Part shown: piece by piece, positions 62,810 through 64,000 of the stretch | Layout of the letters: each line of letters opens with the position of its first letter | Numbering within the stretch: position 1 is the stretch's first letter | Source: Chryseobacterium sp. Tr-659 | Lineage (GTDB): Bacteria > Bacteroidota > Bacteroidia > Flavobacteriales > Weeksellaceae | NCBI RefSeq assembly: GCF_011752975.1 | Contig: NZ_VWWP01000001.1 | Coordinates: 372,001-436,000 of the forward strand | DNA length: 64,000 bases | Direction: 5' to 3' | Made by a program: the position numbers and the translations under genes | Notes under the pieces: generated by a model | Told to the model about the DNA's origin: nothing | What the model saw: the letters and a program-made list of their open reading frames with translations, nothing else | Databases searched by the model: none

Positions 62810-64000
62810 ATGGAAACCAAGACTCAATTGAAAATAAAAGCACAGAAGCAGTTTGAAGATGTTTTTACCTCTGAACTGACGGATTTTCTTATCGCGCTTC
62901 ATCAGAAATTCAATCATAAAAGAATTGAACTTTTAGAAAAAAGAAAAAAGGCTCAACTGGAATTTGATAAAGGCATCCTTCCCGGATTTTTAAAAGAAAC
63001 GGAAGAGATCAGAGAGGGAAACTGGATATGTGCCTCATTGCCGGCGGATTTATTAGACAGGAGGGTAGAGATTACCGGACCTGTTGATCGAAAAATGATC
63101 ATTAATGCTCTGAATTCAGGTGCTTTTACATTCATGGCAGACTTAGAAGACAGCAGTTCGCCCACATGGGACAACTGTATTCAAGGGCAAATTAATCTTT
63201 CTGATGCCATCAACAGAACCATCGATTTTGTAAACGAAAAAGGAAAATCTTATACGCTTAATGAAAAGACTGCTGTTTTACTGGTTCGTCCCCGTGGGCT
63301 GCATCTGCCGGAAAAGCATATTGAGATCAATGGAGAAAAAGCATCCGGATCTCTTATCGATTTTGGAATTTACTTTTTCAGAAATGTAAACAGCCTTTTG
63401 GAAAACGGAACGGGACCTTACTTCTACCTTCCAAAGCTAGAACATTACCAGGAAGCGCGCTGGTGGAACGAAGTTTTCGTTTTTGCTCAAAACTACCTGG
63501 GAATTCCGGAGGGAACAATTAAAGCCACTGTATTAGTAGAAACCATTACAGCCTCATTTCAGATTGATGAAATTTTATTTGAATTAAAAGAACACAGTGC
63601 AGGACTGAACTGTGGAAGATGGGACTATATTTTCTCCTTCATTAAAAAATTCAGGAATCTGCCGGAGTTTATCGTTCCGGATAGAGATCAGGTAACCATG
63701 GTATCACCCTTTATGAGTGCTTATTCTAAAAGAGTGATTGAAATTTGTCATAAAAGAAATGTCCATGCTATTGGAGGAATGGCGGCACAAATTCCTGTAA
63801 AAGATAACGAAGAAGCTAACAATACCGCTTTTGAAAAAGTAAGAAATGATAAGGAACGAGAAGTGAAAAACGGTCATGATGGAACCTGGGTGGCACATCC
63901 TGCATTAGTTGCTGTGGCAAAAGAAATTTTTGATCAGCATATGCCGTTAAAAAATCAGATTGATAAAAAATTTGAATATCATATACAGGAAGGTGATCTG
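62810..64000 (+). CDS. aceB: Malate synthase A, 5' part (truncated by window end)
   Basis: 397 codons to the window edge without a stop. Condenses glyoxylate and acetyl-CoA to malate, completing the glyoxylate shunt. Signatures: [77 protein letters not shown] and [13 protein letters not shown]. The shunt partner aceA (isocitrate lyase) usually follows but is outside the window. Start at 62810 follows the 5' palindrome-promoter region. Confidence 0.95.
   Translation, partial: METKTQLKIKAQKQFEDVFTSELTDFLIALHQKFNHKRIELLEKRKKAQLEFDKGILPGFLKETEEIREGNWICASLPADLLDRRVEITGPVDRKMIINALNSGAFTFMADLEDSSSPTWDNCIQGQINLSDAINRTIDFVNEKGKSYTLNEKTAVLLVRPRGLHLPEKHIEINGEKASGSLIDFGIYFFRNVNSLLENGTGPYFYLPKLEHYQEARWWNEVFVFAQNYLGIPEGTIKATVLVETITASFQIDEILFELKEHSAGLNCGRWDYIFSFIKKFRNLPEFIVPDRDQVTMVSPFMSAYSKRVIEICHKRNVHAIGGMAAQIPVKDNEEANNTAFEKVRNDKEREVKNGHDGTWVAHPALVAVAKEIFDQHMPLKNQIDKKFEYHIQEGDL

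Overview
The window is chromosomal DNA from a member of the Bacteroidota, most likely Flavobacteriia and close to Chryseobacterium. Several features point there. It is AT-rich, its promoters follow the Bacteroidota TTG-N19-21-TAnnTTTG pattern rather than sigma-70 boxes, and few starts have a Shine-Dalgarno sequence. It also carries two proteins with T9SS C-terminal sorting domains and lineage-typical families (DUF4290, DUF4295). The genus is inferred from gene content; no rRNA is present to confirm it.

Layout. 1-4.6 kb holds the end of a luciferase-like monooxygenase, ribBA, fmt and recQ. 4.6-9.0 kb is a tandem array of three OmpA-type outer-membrane proteins, followed by folK, sppA, a GlsB-type membrane protein, ftsY, a RidA protein, a secreted PqqB-like metallo-hydrolase and the rpmB-rpmG-DUF4295 ribosomal cluster (9.0-14.8 kb). 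15-29 kb has two T9SS cargo proteins, lnt, a vanZ-like gene, a five-gene minus-strand operon (aminotransferase, lipoprotein, murB, a frameshifted gene, proC) and two secreted proteins of unknown function. 29-42 kb is a metal/ion homeostasis block: a CzcCBA/CusCBA-type RND pump, MgtC, an MgtA-type P-type ATPase, an EamA exporter and an OmpR-family two-component system. 42-51 kb has a YiiX-like lipoprotein, an orphan NIL-domain protein, murA, a DUF4290 gene, an archaeal-type GH13 alpha-amylase, two small redox/heme proteins, katG and tRNA-Gln. 51-64 kb has der, a Pls/PosA-type single-module NRPS with a GNAT partner, upp, a hydrolase, a heme-motif lipoprotein, comF, an XRE/DUF2083 regulator and the first 397 codons of malate synthase.

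The most interesting signals are regulatory. The RND pump operon and the mgtC-mgtA operon are each preceded by four direct repeats with an exact 11-bp period. In both cases the repeats lie exactly 23 bp upstream of a TAnnTTTG element, and the only OmpR/PhoB-type response regulator in the window lies a few kilobases away. This suggests a metal-efflux/Mg-transport regulon. Three further sites look like operators: two palindromes between the XRE/DUF2083 regulator and aceB, an inverted repeat enclosing the -33 box of the NIL-domain gene, and an OxyR-like site ahead of katG.

Several proteins have altered key residues or architecture. The GTP cyclohydrolase II half of RibBA lacks its zinc cysteines. 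MurA has Asp in place of the fosfomycin-target Cys. One OmpA paralogue has no OmpA domain. A two-repeat protein next to murB is split by a homopolymer frameshift.
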